Assembly (NCBI GenBank): GCA_003013855.2 | Contig: ML058392.1 | Span: 4,195,529-4,259,528, forward strand | From: Liriodendron chinense | Lineage: Eukaryota > Streptophyta > Magnoliopsida > Magnoliales > Magnoliaceae | Direction of reading: 5' to 3' | Length of the DNA stretch: 64,000 nucleotides | Made by a program: the position numbers and the translations under genes | Shown here: piece by piece, positions 10,390 through 21,275 of the stretch | Numbering within the stretch: position 1 is the first letter of the stretch | Layout of the letters: every line of letters starts with the position of its first letter | The notes under the pieces: generated by a model | The model's input: only the letters and a program-made list of their open reading frames with translations | Database searches by the model: none | Told to the model about the DNA's origin: nothing

Positions 10390-11480
10390 TGAATATCCTA
10401 TGGCCACTCCAACCTTCTACGCCCACACGACGTTAAGGGTTCCCTAGCCGAGTGGGTGATCATTGGGGTCTCCTCACTTTTATAGAGTTCCTCATGGGTT
10501 TTAGGCCTCATGGGCCTTCTCTCTTAATGCATGTGACCCATCACTAATCACTTGCATAAAGATCTTCATGCATATGAAATGCGGGCTCAAGCCCTAAACA
10601 TGGACACCACTCAATAGACATGAATATTCACCATTGGATTTTTGACAAGTCAGGTCCTAAAGAAACACATGTACTTAAAACCACAAAGAGACAATGTTTT
10701 CCTTTTATAAAACCATTTTAATGAAAACATTTTGACCTAAAAAGTTGCATGAGCTCATGATTAACTGAGTTTGTCTATCCAGGCGATCTTCCATGGTGAA
10801 ATAGTCCATATAATTTACCGTTGATAGTGGATTCCTTGTTGGATTATCATGGGACATGCGCTTCCTTACAAGTGATCCAAACACATACGTGCGTCATCCT
10901 GGGGCACAAGATTCATAACATGTATCAAAACTACCTGCATGGATAACAAAGTTTCCATGACAAATTCTTAGGTCCAAGGATGTCGGGATAGAGGACTTGT
11001 GAGTGTATGCTCCTTATAGGACCTGGGAGCTTTCCTTACATGATCTACCATTCAATCTGTCAACTTTTAAGTTATACACACTCATGTACTAATGTGAGTC
11101 CTCAACTCACATTGCTTGAGATAAAGCAAAATTGCATATGCAATCATCGAGTTACATGACAATCGTATACAAATGCTAGCCCAAGCATATGATGGTTGTG
11201 AACGCTCATTGTCGTGGACAATGTCCCCTAAGCCATATCTCTCCCATGCCATTGGCTTAGCCGCATGCACTTGGCCTAATACAATATCCATCAGGGACTC
11301 AATGGTTTCCATTAAACTACGCTTTTCTTTTAAGCACAACCTTTATGATGAGTATCAAGTACTCTTTTCTCTCTCACAAAGAAGTCGCCAATGAAGCTCA
11401 TCATGACCTCCCTAAGCACATCCCAAAAGATCTAGAAAAAGGCTTTGCTTGCACATCATTGTAAGCTATAGATTATAATT
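10390..11480 (-). mobile_element. Probable LTR or LTR fragment (minus strand)
   Basis: There is no coding content. A minus-strand TATA box (CTCTATAAAAGTGA, about 10476-10487) lies a short distance upstream of the gypsy gag remnant, where a 5' LTR is expected. The right boundary is not clear and no primer-binding site or TSD was recognised. It could also be unrelated intergenic or intronic sequence. Confidence 0.35.
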
Positions 11481-11489
11481 GTGTCTACT

Positions 11490-11491
<2 letters not shown>

Positions 11492-11579
<88 letters not shown>
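11492..11579. repeat. Compound (TA)n-(CA)n microsatellite
   Basis: A long TA run (about 11492-11556) passes directly into CA repeats (to 11579). Confidence 0.97.
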
Positions 11580-12271
11580 GTAGAGTTTCATTCATTTCAT
11601 CAATACTTTCTATTTGACTTACGCTGTGTTCTAGTCTATATGAGTGCATTCAGCTATCATAATTTTCTGATCTGTAGTAAAAGTGATATTATATGGTGCC
11701 CACTTGAAAGAAATTACAGTTTTTTAGACTCAACAATTGTACAGGTGGGGATAAGTAACTTAATCCATTCATCTGGTGGGTCCAAGCATTGGATCGATCG
11801 TGTAAAATATCTCCACTACTAGATCATCCCCATCTAATCTAATGAAAATTGTTAATTAAAACCAATGGCCCACCTTTACTATATGACCATTTAATTGGGA
11901 TAAGGCTTAGATGACCTATGGTCTAACTGAAGTTATGGCTCTTCATAGAGTCGAATGGTGGAACAGTATTCATGTAGCTGACCCCAATTAATTGTGATAA
12001 GGCTTAGATGATGATGAATCAGATGGAGAGTTTTATCTGGTTGGGAACCCTTTGGATAACCTCAATGATTCAACAATATGATCAATTTGGATAACCCAAT
12101 GATTCAACAATATGATCAATTTGGATAACCCAAAAGGTGGACCCCACATGCATATTATATTGGGCTGCGAAATGCTTAATTGGATTGTATATTTCCTCAT
12201 CGTTAAATATCTCCTGTCATTTGAACTAGTTGCCTTGTCTGCTTTTCATACTAATTTTTTACCTCCTCTAG
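11580..12271. other. MICU intron segment (upstream of the interrupted exon)
   Basis: Non-coding, AT-rich sequence ending in a pyrimidine-rich acceptor (TTTTTTACCTCCTCTAG, ending 12271) just before a MICU exon. It contains a LINE tail (11925-12022) and a short duplication of CAATGATTCAACAATATGATCAA at about 12062-12122. Upstream MICU exons were not found in the window and probably lie to the left of it. Confidence 0.55.
11925..12022 (+). mobile_element. 3' end of an RTE-type LINE
   Basis: The last codons before the tail read as HRVEWWNSIHVADPN, close to the conserved end of plant RTE-clade LINE ORFs. The characteristic non-coding end follows (CCCCAATTAATTGTGATAAGGCTT) with short GAT repeats. 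Only the extreme 3' end is present, as expected from 5'-truncated reverse transcription. Confidence 0.6.
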
Positions 12272-12303
12272 GGAGATCTAACAGGATGAGTTTAAGAAAG
12301 TGA
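12272..12303 (+). pseudogene. MICU: MICU exon, left part (cut by CACTA-1)
   Basis: Starts after the AG acceptor at 12270-12271 and encodes E-I-stop-Q-D-E-F-K-K before the CACTA insertion. The TAA at 12279-12281 sits where MICU has an acidic residue after Gly-Glu-Ile. Joining across the insertion with one TGA removed keeps the frame into VMALMRS. Confidence 0.85.
12301..12303 (+). other. CACTA-1 target-site duplication, left (TGA)
   Basis: TGA directly precedes CACTACAAG. The same TGA follows the right end at 19636-19638. Three-base duplications are the hallmark of CACTA transposition. Confidence 0.9.
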
Positions 12304-12309
12304 CACTAC

Positions 12310-12620
12310 AAGAAATATGACTTTTACCAAGGAAATTTTTCCTGGGTAAATGTCATTATTTCCTGGGTAAAAGTTATTACCAATGAAAATGCTCATCATA
12401 GTTTTCATCGAATTATCACCCTCGGGAACAAGATTTGCCAATGAAATTTAATATTTTGTCAGTAGATAGTTGCCCATTTCGAACAAAAAAATTCCTTGGT
12501 AGAAGTCAACAATTTCGTCGGTAAATATGCGACTATTACCGAGGAAAACTTTCCTTGGAAAAAGCTATGACCAAGGAAATGTTTCCTTGGAAAACTAATC
12601 ATTGCCAACAAAATATTTCT
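12310..12620. repeat. CACTA-1 left subterminal repeats
   Basis: Repeated TTTACCAAGGAAA / TTTCCTTGGTAAA / TTTCCTGGGTAAA units, often as inverted pairs, directly inside the left terminus. Confidence 0.85.
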
Positions 12621-13150
12621 TTGGAACATCCAATAACCCTACCATTCAATAAGTAATATTTCTTTGGAACATCAATATCCCTACCACCTGAAAGCATTCA
12701 AATTCAATATTTCTTTGAAATATTCAATATCCCAATCACCTGATTGAACATTCAATCGTATACCAATCAAAATGACCATTCAACCGTAATAATGTTTTGA
12801 ATAAAATCGAAACGTCAATGCCACCAGTACATACAACCAATACAAAAAATAAATAAAAGAAATAAAAAATCAATCAGCACGAACATCCCCACTATCACCA
12901 ACAAACAATCTGCAAAATAAAACAAAATACAATATTAGTAATTAATAACTTATAAATAAAATATGCAGTTAGGTATTCATTTTTCTTTTTTAAATCACAT
13001 TATGAAACTAAATACAACTTGAATTGAAGATTTAGACCATGTAGGCATGCTCCATTCATTCATGCCTACGTGATCTTAACCATGTGCAATTTCAACAGTT
13101 GGGGGGGCCACCATTGATACCCCATGGACGGCACACCTCTACTACAAATC
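12621..13150. other. CACTA-1 interior, AT-rich, no gene seen
   Basis: AT-rich sequence containing short repeats (AATATTTCTTTGGAACATC, twice, at about 12613-12680). No ORF of note. Confidence 0.5.
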
Positions 13151-13151
13151 A

Positions 13152-13862
13152 TCAATGTGAAGGCGCTTTACAGTTATGACTGTCCTTTTGAAGTTCAGCT
13201 TTGTACACACTCCCTTGACCGCCTTTCCCGATGTAGTACTTCTCACTGAAATTCTCTGTCATGGCAATGATTTGTTTTAATGATATCCTCCCATCATAAT
13301 TCCATACTGAAAATGAGGTCTCCCCACTTAATTTGAGATTTCCATCACTTGGTTCTTCTGATTGACAGAAGTGGATGAAGATGCTGGAAAAAATCAATAT
13401 AACAACTGTGATAACAACTATTGGAATGACTATCTTGATGATCAGTTTCGGAGTACTGCTTTTACTATTGTTCGTTGGGGAAGAGTACCCACCACAAGGT
13501 TTCAGACCTTGCGATTCTTTGCCGCACAAACCTGAATTGCCTGCCAAAGCCTCAGCAGGAGCTTTTTGGAAGGCGGTAGTATTCGGAAGGGGACCTTGAT
13601 GGTTGTTATGTGATACATTGACTGATGTAAGGCTCATCATACCCTGCGAAGCAGATTGTATTGGACTAGATAGGTTGTTATTAGAGAGATTCAAATGTTC
13701 TAGTGATCTTAAAGATCCAAGCTGTGCCAGTATTTTCCCAGTGAGCAAATTTTGACTCAGGTCTAGCTCAGACTGTAGGGACGCTAGATTTCCAATTTGA
13801 AATGGGATTGTTCCATTTAATTTTGGTTCATCTCTTTGTGGTTTTGCTTTGCTCGCATCCAT
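13152..13862 (-). pseudogene. LRR receptor-like kinase fragment captured by CACTA-1
   Basis: One open minus-strand frame of 236 codons. Residues 13-110 form leucine-rich repeats (GTIPFQIGNL, LEHLNLSNNNLSSPI, LTSVNVSHNN), with a NSGLCG-containing Cys cap at about 108-113. A hydrophobic transmembrane helix (LIIKIVIPIVVITVVILIF) lies near 140-158. The start of a kinase domain follows, with the glycine-rich loop GKGGQGSVYKAEL. It stops just after that loop, so the catalytic domain is missing; the N-terminal signal peptide and most LRRs are missing too. The order matches MIK-type LRR-XII/XI kinases. The fragment runs from about 13824 to 13175; outside it the match ends abruptly. It remains open, suggesting recent capture or constraint. 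Confidence 0.85.
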
Positions 13863-15290
13863 TGTGGGCAGGAGTTTTTTTCCACAACATTGGTCTCCAA
13901 GAATTGCAGCTGGTGGTAGGAAAGAATATAGGAACAGACTGGTTTAAGAGCCGACATATACAGAAACAAAAATAAGGATGGCTTTTTCACCTGTAAAGTT
14001 GCCATTAGCTTTGAATTGTAAAGATGGAATAGGCCCAGCATATGCATGGAAAGCATGGCAGTGCTGTTTTTATCAAATAAAATTACCTAGGCTGTCAGCA
14101 GTCCAAGCCAGCGGTCAGCTGCTCCACCCATCAGGCAGGCACTATTAAAAACCTTGACTTTGTTTGGACCAGCCAGGCCACCACCGTTGACGGCCATACC
14201 TCGCAATGAAGTGTCTGGAAGTTGCAATGTGTACAATGTGTGCAGAATAGCCAGTCGTCCAAATAGCCATATGCTGCTCATTGCTCCTTGTCAGCAAACC
14301 ATACATTTTGCTAATGAGCAGAGGTCCCTATGATTCCTGCTTCAGGAATATCCAATGCATTGACCCAAACACCCCCTGACAGAGGAGAATCCTCTACCCA
14401 GAGGAATGAAATCAAGATAAAAACCAAGTTTTTCTACATCAAAGGAAACACAATTTTTTCTTTCTTTAAAAGGCAAAAAAAAAAAAAAAAAAAAAAAACA
14501 GAGTGTGAATTACAGTTAAAGACATTTTTATAATACAGTGGCATTGATGACGAGAGACGTCACCTGCGTTTTACATGCCTCAGCACACAGAGTCGGAACC
14601 GCTGACTCAACTTATCCAAATTAACCAATTTTCCACGCATTGGCTTCTTTAGAATGGGCCCCACCTAGCACAAGGCTCGGATATCCTATGCATGTGCGAG
14701 GCTGGCACAGGTCTCCACATCTAGAGGCATATCATGATTACATGTGGCACCAACCAACTTCAGTTTAACTGACATGTATAGAAAATGAAATTTTTAGCTG
14801 TTTAAATGGCAATATAGAAATCTTGCACTTAAATAAATATTACCGCATACGAGTCAAAGATACGATCAGAATGATGCGGGTGGATGAATATATCCCCAGT
14901 AGCATGTCCAAATAAAGCTGGAATGAAAATCTTGGGTGTAACTTGCAGTCATGTCAGAAAATCGACATATTATCTTTAGAATGTCCAATTTGAAATTTTG
15001 AACTTTAAACAAATCATGGAGAAAACTATGTAACTTAAAACAATGTGGTGTGTTAGTGTCAGATGCGAACACAAGGCAAGATACACAGCAACAATGGAAA
15101 AACCTAACAAACTGACAGCTCCTTACAGTTATGTGGTAATGATGAAAGATATAATATTATATCGACATTAGTTCATAAAAGAATATGAAATAGGCAATTG
15201 TCTCGATATATAAACTACATTGGAAATATTTACACCATTGCAAAGACAATTCTTCTACCATTTTACCAAAGTGCCCTTAGCTGTTAAATT
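13863..15290. other. CACTA-1 interior, no recognised gene
   Basis: Mixed sequence with short ORFs on both strands and a poly(A) run near 14476-14500. Coding content is not convincing. The minus-strand ORF at 14866-15072 has no recognisable domain. Confidence 0.4.
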
Positions 15291-15299
15291 TTTAGAACC

Positions 15300-15645
15300 A
15301 ACTTATGAAGAGTAGGATTCCAAGGAGGAATTTCTGCAATTTTCTTCTGAATGAAGTGTTGACTCGTCCCTTTGGAACCTTAAATATATCATTATTAAGC
15401 TTGCATTTAACAGGGAAACACTTGAAATCAAGTTAATTTCTTTTTTAGCTTTTTTCAGAAACACTAATTTTTACATCTGGTAATGCCACCAATTGACAAA
15501 CCTGAAAGCAATTTATGTCCATAATGTCAAACTTAGCCTTCTTCTGAATGACCCACCGCATTAACTGAACACACATCTTAACCTGATGGAGAATAAAACA
15601 GGGGAAAAAAATCTCAGTACAATGACTAATATCTTGAAACATCTA
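15300..15645 (-). pseudogene. Possible captured exon in CACTA-1
   Basis: On the minus strand a short segment beginning after CTCCATCAG (about 15584) encodes VKMCVQLMRWVIQKKAKFDI and continues to a CAG/GTTTGT donor near 15503. It is an 81-bp exon-like unit with good acceptor and donor contexts. I do not recognise the protein. It runs in the same orientation as the receptor-kinase fragment, consistent with several gene pieces gathered by the element. Confidence 0.35.
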
Positions 15646-17130
15646 AAACCTATTTTATTTTATATTCAAACTACTTCAATTTGCACCAACAGCCATGCAG
15701 ATATTAACAGATCAACTAAAAGGAAAAACATGACAGCATAGTTTTGGAAAATTATAAAACATGGAATGATGTGTTACGATTCTTCAACCCAGTAGTCAAG
15801 TTAAAGATGAGAAAAATGCAACCAAAGAGGTAAGAAATGTCTGAATCAAATTACAAATCCATGCAGCAGACTTATTCCCATAAACACTAGCCAGTAGTAA
15901 CTTCACAACTCATTCAAGATCAACAACTTATGTTATCTCATGCAACGCGGCAATGTTACATCCTATGAAAATCTCTTAGAGGTCTAAGCCACTCTAACAA
16001 TCTATCCAACTTGGACAAATTTGTTTATAAAGAAAAGGCATTTGGGTTGGAGGATCTGAGAGAAGATCAAAGATCTATGGTGCTCTAGCATTTCTGATTC
16101 CACTTTGACTGGAACTCATTCCATTAAAAAATGGAACTCCCATTTGAATCTCTGAAAGAAGGGTCAAAATTGAAATAGATAGGTCTTAATGTCAAGAACA
16201 GAAGAACTTCTCATTTGCCAACATATAACAAAGAATTGGGAGAATCGACTTCACAACTGAAAATAGGCTTACATCCATGTTTAGATGTTTCTTGTACATT
16301 AGTTGTTTCCTCACCAGACTACTATAACATGGCGTAAGAACACTCCCGTCATGAAACACATCACCAAACTTGAGGTTCTTGTTTCCCCTACAACTACCAT
16401 CAGAAATGACGTTTCAAAAACAACCGATAGAGGGGGCTTTGAGGTCATCAAATGGTCAAAACAACCAAGGTATAGTCAGCAGTCATTTTGAAACAAATTA
16501 TCAACGAATACACCTCTTTTTTTTTTCTTTTCTAGTATGCATGCCAGGCTCAAACTCAATATAATTCTCTTGTATGTTTAATTATGAATGTAACCTAAGT
16601 AAAACTTCGGATTTTTCCAAATGCTACACTAGCATACTTAAAATGAAACCAAAATCTTGCGAGTGTCCAATCACAATAACTAAGATCAGGTGAAAATGTG
16701 CAGATTACTTTAGATAAATGGCACATGGGTACCACATCACAATGCACAGATAGGGAAGCCATATTAAAATTTAACTTAATTAATGGAAGTAACTAGTGAG
16801 TGAAATTTGAAATAATTAACATTAATATTTTTCAACATATGAAACTATGGAATCAACAATAAAATAATAAGAGCTACCTAGCATTATTTTCAACTACGGA
16901 ACAAAACAAAAACAATATGAGAGAAGAAAGCACTCAATTTCCAAAGCTTTTTTTTTTATTTTTATGCATATGGATTCTAGAGGTTTGTTAACCCCACATG
17001 CACCTTTTCACAGAGCTGCACATACTAACCTGGATCATGTTAAGGGCATGGCGTATCAGGGGGTACCTACCGCATAGATGATCTTGCCAAAGAAATCAAA
17101 TCAGACAATACGTTAACAAAATTACCTCAC
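15646..17130. other. CACTA-1 interior, intron-like AT-rich sequence
   Basis: AT-rich, without ORFs of note. Pyrimidine tracts and composition resemble plant intron sequence, which would fit captured genomic DNA with introns. No domain is seen. Confidence 0.4.
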
Positions 17131-17159
17131 ACTGATGTTGCAACAATTCAGGCAGACAT

Positions 17160-17300
17160 TCATGCATGCACATGGGTGCACGGGCACACAAACATACTTA
17201 AACGCCCACACGTACACAATCATGCATGTGCACGCGCGCGCACTGACATACACGCACATCCATGTGTGGGTGTGTGTGGGTGTGTGTGTGTGTGTGTGTG
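17160..17300. repeat. CA/TG-rich microsatellite region
   Basis: Alternating CA-rich and GCGC patches lead into a (TG)n run at about 17270-17300. The overlapping ORFs of similar size on both strands come from this low complexity. Confidence 0.8.
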
Positions 17301-17739
17301 GAAGAAATGCTAATCTGAAAATAAAAGATAAAAAACAAACTCGAATTGGGAAATACATAAGAATTCATTTATATAGATAAAACAAAACCATGAAACTCAT
17401 TCACCACCGGGAACAGACATTTGTCATTATTAAGTTTACTTGAACCATGTTTGGATGCGCAAACGAATAGAGTTGTGGAAATTCATTTGAATTAGGACAA
17501 AATTAAAAAAGAAAAAAGAAAAAGAAAAAAAATCAATCATCAATAATACAAACCAAAACATAAAAAAAGGGACTATTGCATTCAAACACCTTCTCGGGCA
17601 TTTTATCGAATGAGTAGAGGGCACACATAGAAACGGACTATTGCAATATACATTTTTCATTAATCCGGTCCACAATACATGAAGAAATGCCCCGTTTAAA
17701 GAGATTACCTGGTTTAAAGAGACAGCTATGAAGAAATGC

Positions 17740-18170
17740 ACCCTTGATGTGGAATAGATCTGCTCCAGATATCGTTCGTCTTTAGATGCCCTTGTAGGAG
17801 AGAACGGTCAGTTGCTGCTATGAAGAAAGATGAATCGACGGCCAGCTCTTTGCCTCATCAAGTGAACCGTTTAACAACTCACGAAGGGGGCGGATTCGGC
17901 GATTGGTCAGCGGGTTCGATTCGTGGGTCCCACCATGGTTTGGTCCACCTGATAGTTAGGGAAGGGACGGAGATGGAAGATTTTGGGGAGAGAGAGAGAG
18001 AGAGAGAGTTGGGGATGGGAGGGAGATGGAAGATTTTGGAGAGAGAGCGAGATGGGGACGGGAGGGAGATGAAGATTTTGGGGAGAGAGAGAGAGCTGGG
18101 AATGTTAGGGTTTTTTTTATTGCGTGGTGGAGTGGTGGTGCCCCAGCGGCATATGGGCACACCTTGAAGA
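17740..18170 (-). pseudogene. Possible captured promoter/5' UTR fragment in CACTA-1
   Basis: Read on the minus strand, the segment begins with AAAACCCTAACATTCCCAG, followed by CT-rich units CCCCAAAATCTTCATCTCC repeated three times (18000-18110). This resembles a plant 5' UTR, and a possible donor (CCAG/GTAATC) lies near 17700. No protein is recognised. Confidence 0.3.
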
Positions 18171-18800
18171 TACCCTACCACAAAAGAATCCAGCTGGCTC
18201 ACTCATCAGGTGGGCCACACATATATGTTGTATCCCTTTTCCGTCAATCAGGTGGACTCAACGCTCAAAATCAGTTTTATCCACGATTAACATGGTTCCC
18301 ATAAAGTGGCCCACCTGAGACGTGAATTTGCATTGATTTTTTTAATGTACGGTGAAGATGAGGTGTCACAACTGACTAATGGTGTGGATGTCCCTCATAA
18401 AAACAGTTGGCTCACAGAGCTTGGTTGTTGCACGTTGGTGTACACTTCCTACCCGAATTCGAGCGAGATGCCCTGCCCCAAAAGAACCCAGCTGGCCCAT
18501 TCATCTGGCAGGCCACACGTGTAAGTCATATATGTTTCTAGGCATTTTCCCCACCTAACATGAACATGTGGGCCCCACTAGATTTGCGATGGTACGAATG
18601 TCCTTAGTCCATTGGACAACATGAATCACGGGCAGACGAAGCCTTTCAATGTTTGAATTCATGGACACTGCGGGGCCATGGTACGTGAGACTCACATGGA
18701 GCTAGAAGGGAACAAGAAGAGAATAACCACTGCATGATGATGGAAAATGGATGGATTGCGTGGATACATTAAGGTGGGTCCACCCTAATGCCCACCATTG
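18171..18800. repeat. Repeated AGCTGGCTCACTCATCAGG-type segments
   Basis: Two related segments (about 18170-18300 and 18470-18600) share a CAAAAGAAYCCAGCTGGC start followed by GGGCCACAC. They resemble pieces of the GTGGGCCCAC repeat family found elsewhere in the window. No gene is present. Confidence 0.5.
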
Positions 18801-18809
18801 AAACTTTCC

Positions 18810-19145
18810 TGTGGGCCCCACTATGATGTATCTGTTTCATCCATGTCATCCGTTAATTTATTAAAATTCATTTTAGGATTGATTCCAAAAATGAGGCAAA
18901 TCTACAGGTGGACCACACCATGAGAAAACATAAGTGATTGAATGTTCACTCTTAAAAACCTCTTAGGCCTGCTGTAATGTTTATTTCACATCCAACCTCT
19001 TGATTAGGTGACACATACCTAGGTAGGGAATAAACAAATATCGGCTTGATCGAAAACTTCCGTGGCCCTTGAAAGCTTTTAATGGTCGGCATTCAATTAA
19101 CACTTTCTTGTGACGTAGTCCACCTGAGATTTTGATCATGGAGAC
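18810..19145. repeat. GTGGGCCCAC-type palindromic repeat, partial, inside CACTA-1
   Basis: Starts GTGGGCCCCACTATGATG and contains the family blocks ATCCATGTCATCCGT, ATGAGGCAAATCTACAG and GTGGACCACACCATGAG. It ends near a GTAGTCCACCTGAG block. Only part of the right half is present. Confidence 0.7.
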
Positions 19146-19189
19146 CTTGATGATTAGTTGGTAAATAGAAATTTCTTATAATATTCAAC

Positions 19190-19630
19190 TCACGAAACAG
19201 TTCTTAGGTAAAAGCCTACAATTACCTAGAAATTAGTATTTTCGTTGGTAATTATCACTTTTACCAAGGAATGTTTTCCTCGGCAAAATGACCATTTTTA
19301 CCTAGGATACATTTCATTGGTAAAAGTGGAAATTACCAACAAATTGGTAATTTCCTAGGTAATTGCGAGCTTTTACCTAGGAATTTTTCCTTGGTAAAAT
19401 TAAGCAAAATTTTAAAAATCTATATATTTTTAGCCACGAAATAATCCTCTATTTACCCACAAAATTTAAAATTCGTCGAGATTTGTCACTTTTACCAAGG
19501 AAAATTTCCCTTGGTAAAAAGTGGAGCAATATTTACCTAGGAAATTCTATTTTCGTTGGTAAAAGTATATTAGTACCCAGGAAATTCGTTTCCTCGGTAA
19601 ATATTTCCTAGGTAAAGGTCATTTTTCTTG
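19190..19630. repeat. CACTA-1 right subterminal repeats
   Basis: Many TTTACCAAGGAAA / TTCCTTGGTAAA / ATTACCTAGGAAA units in both orientations, mirroring the left subterminal zone. Confidence 0.88.
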
Positions 19631-19635
19631 TAGTG

Positions 19636-19820
19636 TGATGGCCTTGATGCGATCTTGTAACAGACAAGGGTCATCTCATAGGGATGAAATGCATATTGGG
19701 CTCAAGGTTGGGACTTCTGTTGAAAATGGTGGACTATTGGAGTACTTTTTTGGCAAGGATGGAACAAAGTGCCTCTAACACGAAAAATTTGTTGCATTTT
19801 TTAAAGATTTGCATGAAGAA
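19636..19820 (+). pseudogene. MICU: MICU exon, right part
   Basis: Begins with the duplicated TGA and continues in frame as MALMRSCNRQGSSHRD, then GLLEYFFGKDGTKCL, a stop (TAA, about 19774-19776) where CAA/Gln would fit, HEKFVAFF and KDLHEE. It ends at a GAA/GTATGT donor (19820/19821). Phase 0 at the donor matches the next exon. Confidence 0.88.
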
Positions 19821-20977
19821 GTATGTCTTTCTTTACTCTCTCCTTTATTTCATTCTCAAAGCAATCTTCACCGATTTTAGTATATTTCTTAATTTGAGAT
19901 TCCTATATTCTCTTTTGTTACTTCTAGAGGATTATGTTATTTCTGTTATCTCATTTTTTAATATATTAATTTACAGACTTTATATCTCATTGACATCTTC
20001 ATCAATTTCTGCTCCTGCACCTAAACTATGTACATTTACTCCTAAAGGATTCTGAGAAAAAAAAAATCTAATCATCTGTCTTAACTATTTCTGTTGATAA
20101 ACTAAGGTCTGTGGCAGCCAAAATGCACATGGCTCAAAGCGCTTGTCTTATACATATTGCATCGGTACCTACTGATATGCTATTGATATTTGAATCATCC
20201 ATGGTTAAAATTAGCTTTGTATCGGTCAATAGTCAATATAGGCCGAGTGCAACCTCGATACTTGCAGGATTATTTTTCTCCTCTTTTGTTCACTATTCGT
20301 TCGTATTTTTTCACTCTTATAAAAATGAGTGAACTGGTTCTTTTTACTGCTCTTGTATAGTTGCAAACTTGTAGTATGTACATTACATAACTTTCACTTC
20401 ACAAACAAAAATTGCATATCCTCACTCTTAGATCAGGGTATTTTTTTTTAAATTTTTTTTTTGAACGTTTTGGAAGGCTTTTGTTATGTAATCTAAGACA
20501 TGTATTAGTTGACTATGATCATATTGGTCTTTTTTGGTGTGCACAATTTCGTGGTTCTCATAATATTTCTAGGAAATGGTTGATAGAATTTGTTGTAAGA
20601 TGATTTTAGGCCACCATTCATGGAAATTGCTCTTCACAGGAACCATGCTTGGTTGGTGTCCGGACTGTTATGACCATCATGTGTAGATGAAGGACAGAGT
20701 CTGCGTGAGGAGATGGTTAAGTACGTCTTTTAGCAAATGAAAGATGTTATGAGATCGATATTTCCCATTTATTTGCATGACACCTACATTTCAGTGGGTC
20801 AAATGTACTCATTGACAATTTTGATGTTTCAACTAGTATCTTACTCATTACAATTTCTCATGATGATAGTTCAGCCCAATGTTTGGAGGATTGGATTTGG
20901 CAATTTGGAAACCCTCTTGCAATGAATGTGGTTAGTGCACTATGTTAAGATGTAAAAGTAGGTGATGGATTAGGATT
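19821..20977 (+). other. MICU: MICU intron, unremarkable AT-rich part
   Basis: Begins with the GTATGT donor. T-rich plant intron sequence with short ORFs but no domains. Confidence 0.6.
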
Positions 20978-21275
20978 GTTACACAACTCTACGTGGTTTG
21001 GCAATATGCCTACTCTACGGGGCAGCAACACAAATCTTTTTTCCTCACTAAACCAAGAGAAACCAGAATTATAAGGCTTACCTCTCACTCCCACTCTTTC
21101 ACTACACAAGAAATCTCTCACCTAGAAAACCCTAAAAGATACACTCAACCTCGACACATGTTTCCCTTATATAGAAAACACCACAAGTGAGAGCACTTGA
21201 CAATGTCTAGAGAAACTATGCTTCACCACACGTTCTGGTGTTGAGATTTCCTAAATATTCTCAATAACTCATCAA
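20978..21275 (-). mobile_element. Copia-like LTR fragment in MICU intron
   Basis: On the minus strand a TATA-like CTATATAAGGGAAAC (about 21165-21180) is followed by the block GAGTAGGCATATTGCCAAAC, a form common at the R/U5 region of plant copia LTRs. The 3' end would be ...TGTGTAACA near 20978. No TSD was found and boundaries are approximate. Confidence 0.42.

Larger units (their letters stand above)
12304..19635. mobile_element. CACTA-1 transposon (non-autonomous, gene-capturing)
   Basis: Both ends are intact: CACTACAAGAAATATGAC at the left, and its inverted counterpart ...GTCATTTTTCTTGTAGTG at the right, flanked by TGA duplications. Subterminal zones (12310-12620 and 19190-19630) are packed with TTTACCAAGGAAA / TTTCCTTGGTAAA units in both orientations, typical binding sites of a CACTA TnpA-like protein. 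No transposase is visible, so it would need one from elsewhere. Its cargo is a receptor-kinase gene fragment (13170-13830, minus) and other possible gene pieces. It lies in a MICU exon. Confidence 0.93.

Noticed and set aside
17122..17380. Overlapping ORFs on both strands rich in His/Thr and Val/Cys
   Set aside because: Both come from CA/TG microsatellite sequence.
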